Below are positions 1 through 8,507 of a stretch of 16,380 nt of DNA, piece by piece. The position numbers and the translations under genes were made by a program. Where the stretch lies: the NCBI RefSeq assembly GCF_018613065.1, contig NZ_JAGGQW010000110.1:1-16380 (forward strand), in the 5' to 3' direction. How positions within the stretch are numbered: the stretch's first letter is position 1; each line of letters starts with the position of its first letter. The stretch is from Bacillus sp. ISL-7 (GTDB lineage Bacteria > Bacillota > Bacilli > Bacillales_B > DSM-18226). A model generated the notes under the pieces. That model worked only from the letters and a program-made list of their open reading frames with translations, made no database searches and was not told where the DNA came from.

Positions 1-108
<108 letters not shown>

Positions 109-114
109 ATATCT

Positions 115-145
115 AAGAACAACTCATTTTTGGGTTGTTCTTTTT
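115..145 (+). terminator. rRNA operon terminator
   Basis: An 11-bp stem (AAGAACAACTC pairing with GGGTTGTTCTT at 132-142, one G-T wobble) runs into a T-rich tract. It lies 6 bases after the 5S gene and ends the upstream rRNA operon. Confidence 0.9.
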
Positions 146-210
146 GTTATGTGGAGAAACTTGTTTAGTGTTAGACGATTAGGGATTTACCATGCCCGTT
201 AATGAGTAAA

Positions 211-557
211 ATGTCCATCGGAGGGGTTCCGAGGGACAAAACCCCACTAGTGGACAGGAAAAATGTCTATCGGAATGGTTCCGAAGGACAAAACCCCACT
301 AGTGGACAGGAAAAATGTCTATCGGAATGGTTCCGAAGGACAAAACCCCACCAGTGAACAGGAAAAATGTCCATCGGAGGGGTTCCGAAGGACAAAGCCC
401 CACCAGTGGACAGGAAAAATGTCTATCGGAAGGGTTCCGAAGGACAAAGCCCCACCAGTGGACAGGAAAAATGTCCATCGGAAGGGTTCCGAAGGACAAA
501 GCCCCACCAGTGGACAGGAAAAATGTCTATCGTAAAGGTTCCGAAGGACAAAACCCA
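211..557. repeat. 52-bp tandem repeat array, seven head-to-tail copies
   Basis: Units begin at 211, 263, 315, 367, 419, 471 and 523, with an exact 52-bp period and only a few substitutions each. The last unit diverges after about 557. Each unit holds a hairpin: TGTCY, one unpaired base, TCGGA, a 5-nt loop, TCCGA, one base, GGACA. In unit 1 the arms are 212-222 and 228-238. A second small palindrome, CCACYAGTGG, follows. There is no unique spacer between units, so this is not a CRISPR. All three forward frames stay open across the array, but no ribosome binding site precedes any ATG and 52 is not a multiple of 3, so coding is unlikely. The function is unknown. Bases 146-210, between the rRNA terminator and the array, show nothing recognisable. 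Confidence 0.95.
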
Positions 558-571
558 GATAAAAACACCTA

Positions 572-618
572 AAAGAGGATGTCCAAAAGCGGGGCTTTAT
601 TTGACAACCTCTTTTTTT
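572..618 (+). terminator. terminator-like hairpin between the repeat array and yaaC
   Basis: A stem of AAAGAGG (572-578) with CCTCTTT (608-614) continues through TGTC (580-583) with GACA (603-606). An inner AAAGC/GCTTT hairpin has a GGG loop. The arm is followed by a run of seven T on the plus strand. On the minus strand the same stem lies downstream of yaaC and could end its transcript, although the minus-strand U-run is weaker. A bidirectional role is inferred. Confidence 0.65.
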
Positions 619-630
619 ATATTAATTATA

Positions 631-1572
631 CTATCCCATCAAATACTGATAAATCAAAAAGGGTCCTTTCTGCATGGTGATATCAAGAAAAGAACATATG
701 AATGGATAATCCTGATTGGGCATCATTTTGGTCAACTCACTCCACCATTCCGTTTCATAGCGGGCGATCATACTTAAATTGTAAAGCAATAAATAATGGA
801 CCAATAGTTCTGGGAAATTGAAATAGTTCTCTTTATTCAGAGGCAATGCAAAGGTTTCATTCTCAATATTATATTTAAGTGGAGAATTTCCAAAAAGAGA
901 AGTCGTGTTCATCGAAAATGCCAGACCATCATTTGAAAATTCCACTCCTTTTTCAAACTTAGATGTCAAAAATTCCTTAAACCGATTTTCTGTCATATGA
1001 AAATGATCTAATACGGTTTCAGGTACAAAAAACTGTTTTTGATCCGTTTGTAACTTAATAAATGTCCTTTTCCCTTCAAGTAAAAAGAATAAATCATCCA
1101 GTTCTGGTATAAGCTGTAGTAATTCCTCCATAATGACTTTCTCCCCTTCCAATTGTTTCATGTGAAACAATTTTTCAGAGATGAAGGGGAAAAGTCCATT
1201 TTTTTGAAATTTAACTTCGTCTTGAAAGAAATGATAATTCTGCTTCTTCCTTTTCCTTGTCGAAACTCCGTGTGCTAAAACCGCCGTTGTTTCTGGATAA
1301 GCAGGATCAACGGTTAATATACATGCTTTAATTAAATGGACGAGACCATAAAAAAGTAAAATTGGTTTTATAATAAGAGGAGAGCTTTCTGCTTGTTGAT
1401 AATAAATTTGTCCGTGTTCAAGATAATAAAGAAAGGCATAACAATTTTCATAGCTTTTTTGTTCAGGATTCTCGATCTGACGCTTTTGGTAACAACCTTT
1501 TAAAAAGCGTTGGCAGTATTCTGCCGAAAAGAAGCAAGAGTAGCTTTTCCAATCTTTATATTCAATACCCAA
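631..1572 (-). CDS. yaaC: YaaC family protein of unknown function
   Basis: The 313-residue product has the length and genomic position of B. subtilis YaaC (about 315 aa), between an rRNA operon and guaB on the opposite strand from guaB. I recognise the family from this position and general similarity; no biochemical role is known to me. No signal peptide, membrane segment or catalytic motif is evident. The protein is rich in aromatic and charged residues and looks soluble. The start is TTG (1572-1570), chosen because AAAGGTGAT lies about 6 bases upstream on the minus strand. The gene is transcribed divergently from guaB across a 106-bp intergenic region and runs toward the hairpin at 572-618. 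Confidence 0.85.
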   Translation of the reverse strand: MGIEYKDWKSYSCFFSAEYCQRFLKGCYQKRQIENPEQKSYENCYAFLYYLEHGQIYYQQAESSPLIIKPILLFYGLVHLIKACILTVDPAYPETTAVLAHGVSTRKRKKQNYHFFQDEVKFQKNGLFPFISEKLFHMKQLEGEKVIMEELLQLIPELDDLFFLLEGKRTFIKLQTDQKQFFVPETVLDHFHMTENRFKEFLTSKFEKGVEFSNDGLAFSMNTTSLFGNSPLKYNIENETFALPLNKENYFNFPELLVHYLLLYNLSMIARYETEWWSELTKMMPNQDYPFICSFLDITMQKGPFLIYQYLMG

Positions 1573-1616
1573 GACTATATCACCTTTTTCAGAAGAATCA
1601 GACTAATACTTATTCC

Positions 1617-3148
<1,532 letters not shown>

Positions 3149-3153
3149 TCATT

Positions 3154-3188
3154 AAAACAGAGAAGCGTGACTTCTCTGTTTTTTTTTA
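3154..3188 (+). terminator. guaB terminator
   Basis: An 11-bp perfect stem (AAACAGAGAAG with CTTCTCTGTTT) has a 5-nt loop (CGTGA) and a run of nine or more T. It begins 6 bases after the guaB stop codon. Confidence 0.92.
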
Positions 3189-3305
3189 TGTAAAAAGGCC
3201 TAGGAATGTGTGCGAAACTTTCAAAAATAGCCATAAGATGGTTCATAGCTCCGTCTATGATTTGCCATAGAGTTATGTTAAAATAACCAAAGTGTATAAA
3301 TTCTT

Positions 3306-3321
3306 GGAGGGCGTTAAAGTG
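3306..3321 (+). promoter_or_regulatory. dacA ribosome binding site and GTG start
   Basis: GGAGGG at 3306-3311 lies 7 bases before GTG at 3319. An in-frame ATG at 3292 lies upstream of this ribosome binding site and has none of its own, so GTG is the likely start. Confidence 0.8.
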
Positions 3322-4680
3322 AACAAACATTTTTATAGGAAATGTATTGCCAGTGCTATGGCAATGATTATGTTTTTTGGACTATTTGCTGGTGTTGATA
3401 TAGCGAAGGCAGACGCAGCATTAAATGTGAATGCAGATGGAGCTATTTTGGTTGATGGAGAAACGGGCAAGATTTTATATGAAAAGAATGCTGACAGTCC
3501 ATTAGGAATTGCCAGTATGACGAAAATGATGACTGAGTATCTTTTACTCGATGCTGTAAAACATGGTAAGGTGAAATGGGATCAGGAATATACAGTAAGT
3601 GATCTTGTTTATAAAATCTCACAGCCGACTGGTTTATCTAATGTCCCATTACGCCTTGGTGAAAAATATAAGGTTCGAGAATTATATGAAGCAATGGCTA
3701 TTTATTCTGCAAATGGAACAACCATTGCTCTAGCAGAAGTCATTGGCGGTACGGAAACCAATTTTGTGAAAATGATGAATGACAAGGCAAAAAAATTAGG
3801 ATTGAAAAATAGTAAATTTGTAAACTCCACCGGTTTGAATAATAAAGATTATAACGGTGACCAACCAGAAGGAGCAGGAGCAGATGAAGAAAACGTTATG
3901 TCCCCTCATGACGTGGCGACATTAGCTTTTCATCTCATAAATGATTATCCAGATGTTCTAAAAACGGCTAGTACGCCTAAAAAGGTATTCCGAGAAGGAA
4001 CAGAAGATAGAATAGAAATGCAAAACTGGAACTGGATGCTGCCATCATTGGTTTATGGTTATCAAGGCATGGATGGACTAAAAACAGGTACCACTGATTT
4101 TGCAGGCTACTGTTTTACAGGGACAGCAAGCCGTGATGGTAAACGATTCATAACTGTTGTTCAAAATGCTAAGGATATTAGCGGCAAAAACGATGGGTAT
4201 AAGGCACGCTTTGGTGAAACGAAAAAAATGCTGGATTATGCTTTCAGCAATTATACGAAGGAAAAGCTTGTTCCTAAACATTATCAAGTAAAAGATCAGA
4301 AAACCGTTCCTGTTGTTAAAGGAAAAGAGGATCAAGTAAAAATCTATACGAAATCAGCTATAAATATGATGATTCAGAATGGCGGAAAAAAAGATTATCA
4401 ACCAGTCCTTGTACTAGATAAAAAGAAACTGAATAAAAACGGTGAGCTAACCGCACCAATTAAAAAAGGTGAAACGGTTGGTTACGTAACAGTTGCACCA
4501 AAAAACGGAGGAAAAGTTAAGTTCTTAACAGCAGAAGGTCAACAAAAGGCCAAGGTTGATGTGATTGCTGCAAATGATGTAGAAAAGTCAAACTGGTTTG
4601 TGTTAATGATGAGAGGCATCGGTAGTTTTTTTGGTGATGTCTGGCATGGAATTTCTACTGCTGTTAAAGGATGGTTTTAA
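3319..4680 (+). CDS. dacA: D-alanyl-D-alanine carboxypeptidase (penicillin-binding protein 5 type)
   Basis: This enzyme removes the terminal D-alanine from peptidoglycan pentapeptides outside the membrane and so limits cross-linking. The 453-aa product starts with a signal peptide (positive residues, hydrophobic stretch near 10-28, likely cleavage after AKADA at about residue 33). The active-site motifs are in order: SMTK (Ser66, Lys69), SAN (130-132) and KTG (255-257). After the transpeptidase-like domain comes the C-terminal beta domain of the PBP5 family. The last 25 residues form an amphipathic segment rich in Trp, Phe and Gly that is expected to anchor the protein to the membrane face. 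A terminator follows. I could not identify a convincing promoter in the 130 bp between the guaB terminator and the gene. Confidence 0.96.
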   Translation: MNKHFYRKCIASAMAMIMFFGLFAGVDIAKADAALNVNADGAILVDGETGKILYEKNADSPLGIASMTKMMTEYLLLDAVKHGKVKWDQEYTVSDLVYKISQPTGLSNVPLRLGEKYKVRELYEAMAIYSANGTTIALAEVIGGTETNFVKMMNDKAKKLGLKNSKFVNSTGLNNKDYNGDQPEGAGADEENVMSPHDVATLAFHLINDYPDVLKTASTPKKVFREGTEDRIEMQNWNWMLPSLVYGYQGMDGLKTGTTDFAGYCFTGTASRDGKRFITVVQNAKDISGKNDGYKARFGETKKMLDYAFSNYTKEKLVPKHYQVKDQKTVPVVKGKEDQVKIYTKSAINMMIQNGGKKDYQPVLVLDKKKLNKNGELTAPIKKGETVGYVTVAPKNGGKVKFLTAEGQQKAKVDVIAANDVEKSNWFVLMMRGIGSFFGDVWHGISTAVKGWF

Positions 4681-4729
4681 TTTAATTTAAGCAGTAGAAC
4701 CTCTAGGTGGTAATAATAGGATGTACGCG

Positions 4730-4764
4730 AAAAGGATTCTTGTCTTGACAGGAATCCTTTTTTG
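4730..4764 (+). terminator. dacA terminator
   Basis: AAAAGGATTC (4730-4739) pairs with GAATCCTTTT (4752-4761), followed by more T. It lies about 50 bases after the dacA stop codon. Confidence 0.9.
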
Positions 4765-4819
4765 TTGCTTTAATGTTTTTATGGGGTTAAAATAATTCCG
4801 ACTAAATTAATAAAGATTT

Positions 4820-4849
4820 CTGAAACTATGAGAAAATTTTTCTTAATAT
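4820..4849 (+). promoter_or_regulatory. candidate pdxST promoter
   Basis: CTGAAA (4820-4825, 4 of 6 matches to TTGACA) and TAATAT (4844-4849) are separated by 18 bp. This is the best SigA-like pair between the dacA terminator and pdxS. The region is very A+T rich, so chance matches are likely. Confidence 0.4.
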
Positions 4850-4877
4850 TAAAAGAAATAATTAGGGGGATTTAGAA

Positions 4878-5759
4878 ATGATAACAGGTACTGATCTCGT
4901 AAAACGTGGTATGGCTGAAATGCAAAAGGGCGGCGTCATCATGGATGTTGTTAATGCAGAGCAGGCGAAAATTGCTGAAGAAGCAGGAGCAGTAGCAGTA
5001 ATGGCTTTAGAGCGTGTTCCTTCAGATATCCGCGCAGCTGGCGGTGTAGCAAGAATGGCAGACCCTAGAATCATTGAAGCAGTTATGGGTGCTGTGACGA
5101 TCCCTGTAATGGCTAAAGGAAGAATTGGACATATTGTAGAAGCGCGCATTCTTGAAGCAATGGGTGTTGACTATATCGATGAGAGTGAAGTTTTAACACC
5201 TGCTGATGAAGAATACCATTTAAATAAAAGAGATTATACTGTACCGTTTGTATGCGGCTGTCGTGACCTTGGTGAGGCTGCCCGCAGGATTGGTGAAGGA
5301 GCATCTATGCTTCGTACAAAAGGCGAACCAGGAACAGGTAATATTGTTGAAGCAGTCCGCCATATCCGTAAGGTAAATGCTCAAGTCCGTAAAGTTGTTG
5401 CAATGAATGAGGACGAGCTTATGACAGAAGCAAAGCTATTAGGTGCACCATATGAAATCCTCTTAGAAATTAAACGAATTGGCAAGCTGCCAGTTGTTAA
5501 CTTTGCTGCTGGCGGTGTGGCAACACCTGCTGATGCTGCGTTAATGATGCAATTAGGAGCGGACGGTGTATTTGTTGGTTCTGGTATCTTTAAATCAGAA
5601 AACCCAGCGAAATTTGCTAGAGCGATTGTTGAAGCAACTACACATTATCAAGACTATAAATTAATTGCTGAACTTTCAAAGGATCTTGGAACACCAATGA
5701 AAGGGATCGAAATTTCATCACTAGCACCTGAAGCACGCATGCAGGAGCGTGGATGGTAA
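4878..5759 (+). CDS. pdxS: pyridoxal 5'-phosphate synthase, synthase subunit PdxS
   Basis: PdxS condenses ribose 5-phosphate, glyceraldehyde 3-phosphate and ammonia into pyridoxal 5'-phosphate in the deoxyxylulose-independent pathway. The family forms a 12-mer of TIM barrels that carries PdxT subunits. The 293-aa product is full length (B. subtilis 294). Catalytic residues align with a shift of one: Asp23, Lys80 in MAKGRIGH, and Lys148 in RTKGEPGTG. The phosphate-binding segment [20 protein letters not shown] is intact. The ATG start has AGGGGGA about 8 bases upstream. The stop codon is followed after one base by the pdxT start, so the two are surely cotranscribed. Confidence 0.98.
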   Translation: MITGTDLVKRGMAEMQKGGVIMDVVNAEQAKIAEEAGAVAVMALERVPSDIRAAGGVARMADPRIIEAVMGAVTIPVMAKGRIGHIVEARILEAMGVDYIDESEVLTPADEEYHLNKRDYTVPFVCGCRDLGEAARRIGEGASMLRTKGEPGTGNIVEAVRHIRKVNAQVRKVVAMNEDELMTEAKLLGAPYEILLEIKRIGKLPVVNFAAGGVATPADAALMMQLGADGVFVGSGIFKSENPAKFARAIVEATTHYQDYKLIAELSKDLGTPMKGIEISSLAPEARMQERGW

Positions 5760-5760
5760 G

Positions 5761-6351
5761 ATGATTAGAATCGGCGTTCTTGCTCTACAAGGGGCGGTCC
5801 GTGAACATATGAGCTCAATAGAAGCATGTGGTGTAGAGGCCGTCGCAATCAAAAGAAAAGAAGAACTACAAGAAGTGGATGGCCTCATTCTTCCTGGCGG
5901 AGAAAGTACAGCAATGCGACGTTTAATTGACAAATATGATTTTATGGATGCCCTTAAAGAATTTGCTCAAGAAGGGAAACCTATGTTCGGAACCTGTGCG
6001 GGGCTCATTTTATTAGCCAAAGATCTTGTTGGCTATAACGAGTCACACATCGGTGTAATGGACATTAAGGTGGAACGTAACTCGTTTGGACGCCAAGTTG
6101 ACAGCTTTGAGGCGGACCTTGCGATTAAAGACGTCGCTGAAAGCTTCCCAGCAGTATTTATTCGTGCACCGCACATCGTTGAGGCGGGAGAGAATGTTGA
6201 AATTCTGTCCAAGCATAATGACCGCATCGTGGCCGCGCGGGAAGGACAATTTCTAGGCTGTTCCTTCCATCCTGAGTTGACGGATAATCATGGTCTTACT
6301 TCGTACTTCGTCGAGATGGTGAAGGAAGCGAAGGCTAAACATCTGGTATAA
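5761..6351 (+). CDS. pdxT: pyridoxal 5'-phosphate synthase, glutaminase subunit PdxT
   Basis: PdxT hydrolyses glutamine and channels the ammonia to PdxS. It is a class I (triad) glutamine amidotransferase. The 196-aa product has the triad Cys79 (GTCAGL), His170 and Glu172 (SFHPEL), and the conserved LPGGEST at 44-50. The start at 5761 is chosen over an in-frame ATG at 5749 because it gives the exact family length and the conserved N-terminus [11 protein letters not shown], with GGAG upstream inside the end of pdxS. It lies one base after the pdxS stop. No separate terminator is seen between pdxT and the serS leader, so pdxST transcripts may run into the T-box. Confidence 0.97.
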   Translation: MIRIGVLALQGAVREHMSSIEACGVEAVAIKRKEELQEVDGLILPGGESTAMRRLIDKYDFMDALKEFAQEGKPMFGTCAGLILLAKDLVGYNESHIGVMDIKVERNSFGRQVDSFEADLAIKDVAESFPAVFIRAPHIVEAGENVEILSKHNDRIVAAREGQFLGCSFHPELTDNHGLTSYFVEMVKEAKAKHLV

Positions 6352-6380
6352 TTGGGTTGCATTTGGTTTATAATTATAGT
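6352..6380 (+). promoter_or_regulatory. candidate promoter of the serS leader
   Basis: TTGGGT (6352-6357) and TATAGT (6375-6380) are separated by 17 bp, immediately after pdxT. A TATAAT at 6369-6374 has no -35 at suitable distance. Either could serve, and the assignment is tentative. Confidence 0.4.
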
Positions 6381-6409
6381 AATTTAAAATTACAAAATCT
6401 AAATAAAGA

Positions 6410-6655
6410 TTAAAGCAATGAGAGGAACTAGTAACAGGATATTCATTCTCTAGAGAGCCGGTGGTTGGTGTGAACCGGTGGATGAAGCTTGTGAATCCCT
6501 CCTCGAGCAAGGTGCGGAACACCTCCTCATGAGGTCAGTAAGTACTTTCGGTAGAAACCGTTAACGTTTTTTCGAGGTGGACAGTTTTTTCTGTCAACCA
6601 GGGTGGTATCGCGAGTAACTCTCGTCCCTGTATTAGGGGCGGGAGTTTTTTTATT
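6410..6655 (+). promoter_or_regulatory. T-box riboswitch controlling serS (serine specifier UCC)
   Basis: This leader senses uncharged tRNA-Ser and allows read-through into serS. The T-box core AGGGTGGTATCGCG is at 6600-6613. Stem I shows AGTA on the 5' side of the specifier loop (6430-6433), the GGTGTGAACC apical region (6467-6476) and GAA before the specifier TCC (6496-6498), a serine codon read by tRNA-Ser(GGA). Smaller hairpins follow, such as GGTG/CACC at 6511-6523. The TGG bulge base N is T. The antiterminator would pair CAGGG (6599-6603) with CCCTG (6626-6630), competing with the terminator. The specifier reading is my manual alignment to the family consensus. Confidence 0.93.
6619..6652 (+). 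terminator. T-box regulated terminator of serS
   Basis: An 11-bp stem, 6619-6629 with 6635-6645 (G-T wobbles included), is followed by seven T. It shares CCCTG with the antiterminator helix, as expected for a T-box switch. Confidence 0.9.
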
Positions 6656-6721
6656 TTTAAGCGGATGCGCCCGTGAAGCAAGTCTAATCTAAAATATTTT
6701 TAAAAAAGGAGCGCTGTTATT

Positions 6722-8002
6722 ATGCTGGATATTAAAGTGTTAAGAGCTGATTTTGAAGATGTAAAAGCAAAACTTCAAAAGCGTGGAGAAGATTTATCTG
6801 CTCTCGACCAATTTGAAGAACTCGACCAAAGAAGACGCGAATTGATTGTGGAAACAGAAAAGTTAAAAAGCCGTCGAAATGAGGTTTCTCAGCAGGTTGC
6901 TTCTTTAAAGCGTGAAAAGCAGGATGCCGATCACTTAATTAAAGAAATGCGTGAGGTTGGTGACCAGATCAAAACGTTTGATGATGAATTACGAGTGGTT
7001 GAAGAGTCATTAGAGCTTTTGATGTTGAGCATTCCAAATATCCCGCATGAAAGTGTTCCAGTTGGTGAAACCGAGGATGATAATATTGAAATTAGACAGT
7101 GGGGCAAGGTGCGTGAGTTTGAGTTTGAAGTCAAGCCTCACTGGGATGTTGCTGATCAACTAGGTATTCTGGATTTTGAACGAGCTGGTAAAGTAACTGG
7201 AAGCCGTTTTGTCTTTTATAAAGGGTTAGGAGCTCGTTTAGAACGTGCATTAATGAGCTTCATGTTAGACCTCCATGTTGATGAGCATGGTTATACAGAG
7301 ATATTACCGCCATATTTAGTCAACCGGGCAAGCATGACGGGAACTGGCCAGCTTCCTAAATTCGAAGAAGATGCGTTTTTGATTGAAAATGAAGATTACT
7401 TCTTGATTCCAACAGCAGAGGTACCTGTCACCAATTTTCATCGAGATGAGATTTTAAGCGGTGAAGACCTGCCAATCCGCTTCGCCGCATACAGTGCGTG
7501 TTTCCGCTCTGAGGCTGGCTCTGCGGGCCGTGATACACGAGGCTTGATTCGTCAGCATCAATTTAACAAAGTTGAACTTGTAAAGTTTGTTAAGCCTGAG
7601 GATTCTTATCAGGAACTGGAAAAGCTGACAAATGACGCTGAACGGGTATTACAATTACTTGATCTGCCATACCGTGTGTTAAGCATGTGTACAGCTGACC
7701 TTGGCTTTACCGCAGCAAAAAAATATGACATTGAAGTTTGGATTCCAAGCTATGGAACTTACCGAGAAATTTCTTCTTGCAGTAATTTTGAGGCCTTCCA
7801 GGCAAGGCGGGCAAATATTCGCTTCCGTCGCGAACCAAAGGCTAAACCAGAGCATGTACACACCTTAAATGGTTCTGGCCTCGCGATTGGCCGCACGGTG
7901 GCTGCCATTTTAGAAAATTACCAGCAAGCCGATGGCAGTGTCGTGATTCCTACGGTTTTACGTCCATATATGGGCAACCGCGAAGTCATTAAGCCAATGT
8001 GA
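6722..8002 (+). CDS. serS: seryl-tRNA synthetase
   Basis: SerRS charges tRNA-Ser with serine using ATP, as a class II synthetase dimer in the cytoplasm. The 426-aa product matches the family length (B. subtilis 425). Residues 1 to about 110 are highly charged with heptad character and form the tRNA-binding coiled-coil arm. The serine-binding TAEVP is at 231-235, motif 2 starts at [14 protein letters not shown] (from residue 261), and motif 3 contains GSGLAIGRT with Arg391. The ATG start follows AAGGAG, with a somewhat long spacing of about 11 bases. Expression is under the T-box leader. After the stop codon comes a long palindromic element, then the terminator at 8200-8236. Confidence 0.98.
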   Translation: MLDIKVLRADFEDVKAKLQKRGEDLSALDQFEELDQRRRELIVETEKLKSRRNEVSQQVASLKREKQDADHLIKEMREVGDQIKTFDDELRVVEESLELLMLSIPNIPHESVPVGETEDDNIEIRQWGKVREFEFEVKPHWDVADQLGILDFERAGKVTGSRFVFYKGLGARLERALMSFMLDLHVDEHGYTEILPPYLVNRASMTGTGQLPKFEEDAFLIENEDYFLIPTAEVPVTNFHRDEILSGEDLPIRFAAYSACFRSEAGSAGRDTRGLIRQHQFNKVELVKFVKPEDSYQELEKLTNDAERVLQLLDLPYRVLSMCTADLGFTAAKKYDIEVWIPSYGTYREISSCSNFEAFQARRANIRFRREPKAKPEHVHTLNGSGLAIGRTVAAILENYQQADGSVVIPTVLRPYMGNREVIKPM

Positions 8003-8009
8003 AATTAAA

Positions 8010-8190
8010 GCTGTGTTAAAGTTAAATGTTGATTTTACACACTCTGTTGATTGGAGTGGAATGTGCGAGACTCCTGCGGGAGCACGGGACAGGGGAGATC
8101 CCACAGGCGCGAAGCGCCGAGGAGGCTCCCCGGAACGCCCGCGAACCGCACGCACATGGAACGGAAATCAACAGACAAGTTTAACAAAGC
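8010..8190 (+). repeat. palindromic dispersed element, copy A (3' untranslated region of serS)
   Basis: This 181-bp segment is about three-quarters identical to the segment at 14300-14481. Its ends are inverted: GCTGTGTTAA at the left and TTAACAAAGC at the right, with GTTGATTT/AAATCAAC inside them. The centre holds CTCCTGCGGGAG, GGGGAG/CTCCCC arms and a GGCGC-GAA-GCGCC hairpin (8106-8118). The whole folds as one long branched hairpin. No ORF with a ribosome binding site is present. I recognise the CTCCTGCGGGA-containing sequence as resembling an abundant intergenic repeat of Bacillaceae, but I cannot name a family. It begins 7 bases after the serS stop. Confidence 0.9.
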
Positions 8191-8199
8191 TAAAATTAC

Positions 8200-8236
8200 A
8201 AAAAACTGGACAGACAAAAATTTGTCCAGTTTTTTA
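8200..8236 (+). terminator. serS terminator
   Basis: A 13-bp perfect stem (AAAAAACTGGACA at 8200-8212 with TGTCCAGTTTTTT at 8223-8235) is followed by T-rich sequence. It lies after palindromic element A, so that element is within the serS transcript. Confidence 0.9.
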
Positions 8237-8245
8237 TTTAGTATG

Positions 8246-8274
8246 TTGACATAGTAAAAACAATATGGTAAATT
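8246..8274 (+). promoter_or_regulatory. tRNA-Ser promoter
   Basis: A consensus TTGACA (8246-8251), a 17-bp spacer and TAAATT (8269-8274) precede the tRNA. The predicted start is about 8281, some 9 bases before the mature 5' end. Confidence 0.8.
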
Positions 8275-8289
8275 AGTTTTTGTTGATAC

Positions 8290-8382
8290 GGAGGAATACC
8301 CAAGTTTGGCTGAAGGGATCGGTCTTGAAAACCGACAGGCGGGTCATTCCGCGCGGGGGTTCGAATCCCTCTTCCTCCTCCA
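8290..8382 (+). tRNA. tRNA-Ser (anticodon UGA), with encoded CCA
   Basis: This 93-nt class II tRNA has the acceptor arm GGAGGAA/TTCCTCC (8290-8296 with 8372-8378), an anticodon stem TCGGT/ACCGA around loop CTTGAAA (anticodon TGA, reads UCN codons, especially UCA), a long variable arm GCGG/CCGC typical of serine tRNAs, and a T loop TTCGAAT. CCA is encoded at 8380-8382. The discriminator base at 8379 is T, where serine tRNAs normally carry G. It sits just after serS, as in B. subtilis, with its own promoter and terminator. Confidence 0.97.
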
Positions 8383-8420
8383 TTAAAATTTTAAATCGCG
8401 CATAAAAACTGGAGATAATG

Positions 8421-8452
8421 GTTCGTTACAGTACATGTAACGGATTTTTTTT
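8421..8452 (+). terminator. tRNA-Ser terminator
   Basis: CGTTACA (8424-8430) pairs with TGTAACG (8436-8442), extended outward by a T-G and a T-A pair, followed by eight T. It lies about 40 bases after the tRNA and faces the convergent dck terminator. Confidence 0.88.
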
Positions 8453-8474
8453 ATGCTCTAAAAAATAAAGGACA

Positions 8475-8507
8475 TAAAAAAACACATACTGGATTACCCA
8501 ATATGTG
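8475..8507 (-). terminator. dgk-dck terminator overlapping the dck stop codon
   Basis: On the minus strand, CACATATTGG (8507-8498) pairs with CCAGTATGTG (8492-8483, one wobble), followed by seven T. The 5-nt loop GTAAT contains the dck stop codon TAA, and the left arm lies in the last dck codons. Confidence 0.88.

Noticed and set aside
211..557. Possible CRISPR array
   Set aside because: The 52-bp units are contiguous and nearly identical along their full length. There is no alternation of conserved repeats and unique spacers, and no cas gene is nearby.
263..777. Overlapping ORFs of 62-136 codons across and beyond the repeat array, on both strands
   Set aside because: They come from a stop-free repeat unit read in different frames. 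None has a ribosome binding site and the products are the same superrepeat shifted.
5749..5760. Upstream ATG for pdxT at 5749
   Set aside because: It lies within the pdxS coding end and adds four residues not found in the family. The start at 5761 gives the exact family length.
8013..8254. ORFs of 60-78 codons within palindromic element A, on both strands
   Set aside because: No ribosome binding site is present and the sequence is explained by a folded repeat. Copy B does not conserve the frames.
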